This document shows, piece after piece, positions 43,041 to 45,948 of a stretch of 45,948 nt of DNA (the first letter of the stretch is position 1; every line of letters starts with the position of its first letter). The stretch comes from Arcicella sp. (GTDB taxonomy: Bacteria > Bacteroidota > Bacteroidia > Cytophagales > Spirosomataceae). Below the pieces are notes generated by a model. The model did not search any database, was not told the origin of the DNA, and worked only from the letters and a program-made list of their open reading frames with translations. The position numbers and the translations under genes were made by a program. The DNA lies in assembly GCA_025454855.1 (NCBI GenBank), contig JALONS010000004.1, positions 1-45,948 of the forward strand. The letters are read 5' to 3'.

Positions 43041-43351
43041 ATGAAAACATATAAACAAAAAGGTAATGAGTCTCTGCTAATTTTGAATCATAAAACATCT
43101 ACTAAAGTATTCATTAATAATGTGGTACTCATCAAGGGAGATATTAATTATTGTATTTTTTACCTGAATGGTGGACGAGAAAAAGTAGTAGCACATACCA
43201 TTAAATTCTTTGAAAATCACTTAGAAAATCATGGCTTTTTACGTACTCATCGGGCGTACATGATAAACCCAAATCATTAATGATGTCTAATGGGCAAAAA
43301 GTAAGTGTTTCAAGACGAAAAAAACACATCTTAAAGAAAATTATTCTTTAA
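43041..43351 (+). pseudogene. LytTR-only regulator, broken by frameshift
   Basis: The reading frame 43041-43280 encodes the first 79 residues of a LytTR domain (VLIKGDINYCIFYLNGG, LRTHRAYMINPNH) and then stops. The expected C-terminal end (MMSNGQKVSVSRRKKHILKK) follows at 43283-43351 in another frame. By comparison with the intact 110-aa LytTR protein at 7109 about 10 residues of hinge are missing, so a small deletion with frameshift explains the break. It follows the subtilase gene by 24 bp, repeating the surface-gene then LytTR layout seen at 5924-7441. It is unlikely to bind DNA normally. Confidence 0.75.
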
Positions 43352-43510
43352 TCCCTGAGCTTGCCTTGTGCATTAAGAATCTCAACATTTGAATAGTGGC
43401 GGCTATTTATTTCAGATTCTCGCACAGGGCAAACTCTTTAGTTATAAGTATCAAATCTTATAACTTTATAAGCAAAGGTCTCTACTTATCAGAACTTGGC
43501 TTAATTTTAA

Positions 43511-43537
43511 AAATACCTCTATGGAGGTATTTTTTTG
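43511..43537 (+). terminator. Rho-independent terminator
   Basis: A perfect 9-bp stem AAATACCTC / GAGGTATTT with loop TATG is followed by a T-run to 43537. It terminates the subtilase-LytTR transcript. Confidence 0.85.
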
Positions 43538-43626
43538 TACTTAAAAATGAGGTATTTTCGTACTTACAAAATACAATTATTGAAGCCTACTAAGGGCTTA
43601 TCAAACATTTCTCCTAACACAAATCC

Positions 43627-43998
43627 ATGAAAAAATTTTTATTTATTTTCTTTTTTTATGTGGCTGTATCATCAGATATTTTCGCACAAACTACTACTAC
43701 TCAATATATGCAAATTACCACCATTGAATCAACCATTTCGGGTGGTGGTGGGCGTTCCAAACTTATCATTACGCATGATGATGGGAAACAAGAAGATGTG
43801 GACTTATTAAATCTCTTTAGCTTATTAGGAATTAACTTTAAAAATATTCAGTCAAACGATTTACAAATTGTGAAAATCCTTACGGAATTTGGCAAACAAG
43901 GTTGGAAATTAGTAGCCACCATTCCTTTAGTACCCGTATCTGAAGCAAATAGTTTGTGTATGACTCGGTATCTGTTAATGAGAGAAAAGCAAATTTAA
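43627..43998 (+). CDS. Small secreted protein, DUF4177-like end
   Basis: The 123-aa protein has a signal peptide (MKKFLFIFFFYVAVSSDIFAQ), a Thr-rich short stretch, and a GGGGRSKLIITHDDGKQE segment. Its C-terminal half (IVKILTEFGKQGWKLVATIPLVP...TRYLLMREK) has the Leu-x-x-Leu-x-x-x-Gly-x-x-Gly-Trp-Glu/Lys-Leu pattern of DUF4177-like modules, of unknown function. It lies between the broken LytTR gene and the second subtilase and is expected in the periplasm or outside. Family assignment is tentative. Confidence 0.6.
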   Translation: MKKFLFIFFFYVAVSSDIFAQTTTTQYMQITTIESTISGGGGRSKLIITHDDGKQEDVDLLNLFSLLGINFKNIQSNDLQIVKILTEFGKQGWKLVATIPLVPVSEANSLCMTRYLLMREKQI

Positions 43999-44218
43999 TT
44001 TTCAATATCAATTGTAGTGCGGTATTTTTCAAAGTTATATATCAATACGAACAACACACAGGGAATTCACTAACACAATCCAATATTTATTTTCGAGAAA
44101 TGATTACTCTGAAATACCGAATAATATTTATCTGCCTAATGAGAAAAATGCTTCTCTTCTACCCCCAATCTTTACTCAATCCATATTATTTACAGTTAAT
44201 AACTCAATTTTAATCAAA

Positions 44219-45948
44219 ATGTTAAAAATTAACCACTTGTGGCTTACTCTTGTGCTGAGTGTGAGCCTTGTTTTCTCTGTCAACGCCCAAACACTCGAAG
44301 AAAGGGGTAGGAACGTTGAAAGTGTAAATAAAACCGAATTAGAATCACTGAAGGTAAAATTACAACGCCTTCATACATCTTCAGAAGCAGAGGTATTGAA
44401 GTACCTGAAAAAACACCCCAACGTAAAACGTACTTTTAATAAAGACGGCTCTACTTATTATTTACAGAAAATTGGTGCTGATGGTAAGCCTGTTTATATA
44501 AACTCTAAAAACATTGAATCAGGTAAATTAATCAAAGCCGACCAACTGTATAAAGATGGTTCGATTGGTGTAAATATCACGGGCGAAGGTATGGTAGTGG
44601 GCGTTTGGGATACGGGCGAAGTGCGCTCAACGCATGAACTCCTCTCTGGCAAAGTAACGATGCAACCCAATCAAACTTACGATGGTGTTGGAACGGGAGC
44701 AGATAAATATGGCGGTAATGACCACATGACACACGTAACGGGAACAATTGTTGGGAAAGATTTGCCCAACAAACCTCGGGGAATTGCCTACGGGGCAAAG
44801 GCTCTCTGTTACGACCTTGAAAAAGACCTTATTGAAATGGTCGATTTTGCCTCGAAAGGCTATTTAATATCCAATCACTCGTATGGACCAACAAACCTTC
44901 CCGGTACGCCTATGTGGTATTTTGGAGCTTATGATGAATCCGCTCAAAAATGGGATTTACTGACTCGGAGTGCTCCTTATTATTTACCTTTCGTAGCGGG
45001 TGGAAACGAGCAGGCAAATAGTGGTAATAGAACCGATAAATTGGGATATGATATTATGACTGCTGCGGCAAGTGCCAAAAATGTGATGACCGTGGGGGCA
45101 GTTGATGGCGATAAGTCTATGTCTGAATATAGCAACTGGGGACCCACCGATGATGGACGGGTGAAACCAGACATCGTAACGAGGGGTACTGGAATTAGCT
45201 CCTCAATGTTTGCTGATAAAACGACTAAAACACCGTCAGATACTTCATACTATAGTGAACAAGGTACTTCTATGGCTTCGCCAGCAGCTGCCGCCGCAGG
45301 GCTTTTGTTGCAACAATATTATAACAGTCTCAATAAAACCTACATGAAGGCTTCTACCTTAAAAGCCTTGATGTTGGGTACTGCCGAAGACTTAGGACAA
45401 CCCGGACCAGACCATAAATTTGGTTGGGGACTCCTCAATGTTGAAAAAGCCGCTAATGCCATCAAATATAAAAGTGCCGTGAGCGGTTCAACAAGGAATA
45501 TTGTGGTAGATACAGCTTCCAGAGGTGCTTACATTGAAGAAATCTCTTTGAAATTCCCTGCCGATACTACCACCGAAGTTTCGAGAGAAGTAACTGCTAA
45601 TGGTTGCGAACCCCTCATCGTTTCAATTGCTTGGACGGATATTGAAGGCGTTGAACAAACCGAGAAGGAAGGTATAGACCCCACCACCTCCAGATTGATT
45701 TATGATTATGACTTAATTGTGAGAAATGTATCGAAAAATACTACTTTCCGTGCTTGGAAACCCAGCGTAATGGCAAACAGAACCGAAGATGCTACCCTTG
45801 AAACAACTTGGTTTGATGGCAACGGGAACAATTTCAAACAAGTAAAAATAGAGAAAGCCATAGCAGGAGATAAATACAAAATCTTTCTTCGTAAAAAATT
45901 GACCTCACCCGATTCTGTTCGTATGTTATCGTTGATTGTAACTGGAAC
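44219..45948 (+). CDS. Second subtilisin-family (S8) protease, 3' end beyond window
   Basis: This open frame runs from the ATG at 44219 through the window end without a stop (576 full codons). It starts MLKINHLWLTLVLSVSLVFS, with a signal peptide ending VNAQ. Triad: Asp131 (GVWDTGEVR), His172 (HMTHVTGTIVG) and a Ser in GTSMASPAAAAAG near residue 351. It is closely related to the upstream protease over the catalytic domain, with near-identical stretches such as LKALMLGTAEDLG, so the pair arose by tandem duplication. This copy has the canonical DTG around the catalytic Asp, whereas the upstream one has DGG. The C-terminal architecture cannot be seen. Confidence 0.9.
   Translation, partial: MLKINHLWLTLVLSVSLVFSVNAQTLEERGRNVESVNKTELESLKVKLQRLHTSSEAEVLKYLKKHPNVKRTFNKDGSTYYLQKIGADGKPVYINSKNIESGKLIKADQLYKDGSIGVNITGEGMVVGVWDTGEVRSTHELLSGKVTMQPNQTYDGVGTGADKYGGNDHMTHVTGTIVGKDLPNKPRGIAYGAKALCYDLEKDLIEMVDFASKGYLISNHSYGPTNLPGTPMWYFGAYDESAQKWDLLTRSAPYYLPFVAGGNEQANSGNRTDKLGYDIMTAAASAKNVMTVGAVDGDKSMSEYSNWGPTDDGRVKPDIVTRGTGISSSMFADKTTKTPSDTSYYSEQGTSMASPAAAAAGLLLQQYYNSLNKTYMKASTLKALMLGTAEDLGQPGPDHKFGWGLLNVEKAANAIKYKSAVSGSTRNIVVDTASRGAYIEEISLKFPADTTTEVSREVTANGCEPLIVSIAWTDIEGVEQTEKEGIDPTTSRLIYDYDLIVRNVSKNTTFRAWKPSVMANRTEDATLETTWFDGNGNNFKQVKIEKAIAGDKYKIFLRKKLTSPDSVRMLSLIVTG

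Noticed and set aside
43396-44213. Short plus-strand ORFs at 43396-43593 and 43956-44213
   Set aside because: No domains, AT-rich, and the second overlaps the end of the 43627 gene; treated as chance ORFs.
1-45948. tRNA, rRNA, riboswitch, CRISPR array or IS element
   Set aside because: None of the usual conserved segments, direct-repeat spacing or transposase motifs was seen by eye; a covariance-model search was not possible.

Overview
The window looks like chromosome from a Bacteroidota bacterium, most likely the order Cytophagales (Spirosomaceae/Cytophagaceae-like); the genus cannot be told from the sequence alone. The reasons are low G+C, many short secreted proteins starting MKK with cleavage after AQ, lipoproteins with an early Cys, TPR-bearing two-component kinases, several LytTR regulators, FAS1 lipoproteins, Ig_7-type repeats, weak Shine-Dalgarno signals, and TAnnTTTG-like -7 promoter elements. 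No rRNA, tRNA, CRISPR array, transposase or phage structural cluster was seen.

Layout. 0-2.1 kb: the start of a nitroreductase (minus strand, cut by the window edge), a small overlapping gene pair that could be a toxin-antitoxin module, and an RsmB/NOP rRNA methyltransferase. 2.3-7.5 kb: a LytTR response regulator and a TPR sensor kinase on the minus strand, split by an opposite-strand 90-aa lipoprotein that carries the peptide FNNSWPLAK twice. Secreted proteins lie on both sides, followed by a stand-alone LytTR protein. 7.5-11.7 kb: an Uma2 nuclease, a small ORF, the cysteine-biosynthesis pair cysE-cysM, and a di-haem cytochrome c peroxidase lipoprotein. 12-19 kb: a beta-barrel protein, a VapBC-like toxin-antitoxin pair, a Shedu-like nuclease split by a frameshift, an M1 aminopeptidase, and a two-gene AAA ATPase plus TOPRIM/DUF4276-like module. 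19-25.6 kb: a conserved unknown gene, a two-domain fasciclin lipoprotein, a second LytS/LytTR pair, an outer-membrane protein, and a GH43-like glycosidase with discoidin and FN3 domains.

25.6-46 kb is a surface-protein region. It holds a TPR kinase with a LuxR-type regulator, a secreted phage-collar-like protein, a 2516-aa LamG giant, a small fibre-like protein with a coiled-coil end, a second paralogous TPR kinase without its own regulator, two subtilases (the second runs off the window), and a broken LytTR-only gene. The two kinases share a nearly identical 24-bp palindromic site at the same distance upstream, so the kinase/regulator pair probably controls both.

Three families of short non-coding repeats sit between genes: GACAAC/GTTGTC hairpins, a GTTGT-loop-ACAAC REP/BIME-like element, and heptanucleotide-period repeats. 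The best candidates for something new are the repeat-peptide lipoprotein inside the LytTR system, the shared palindrome linking the two kinases to the surface-protein locus, and the ATPase/TOPRIM pair.
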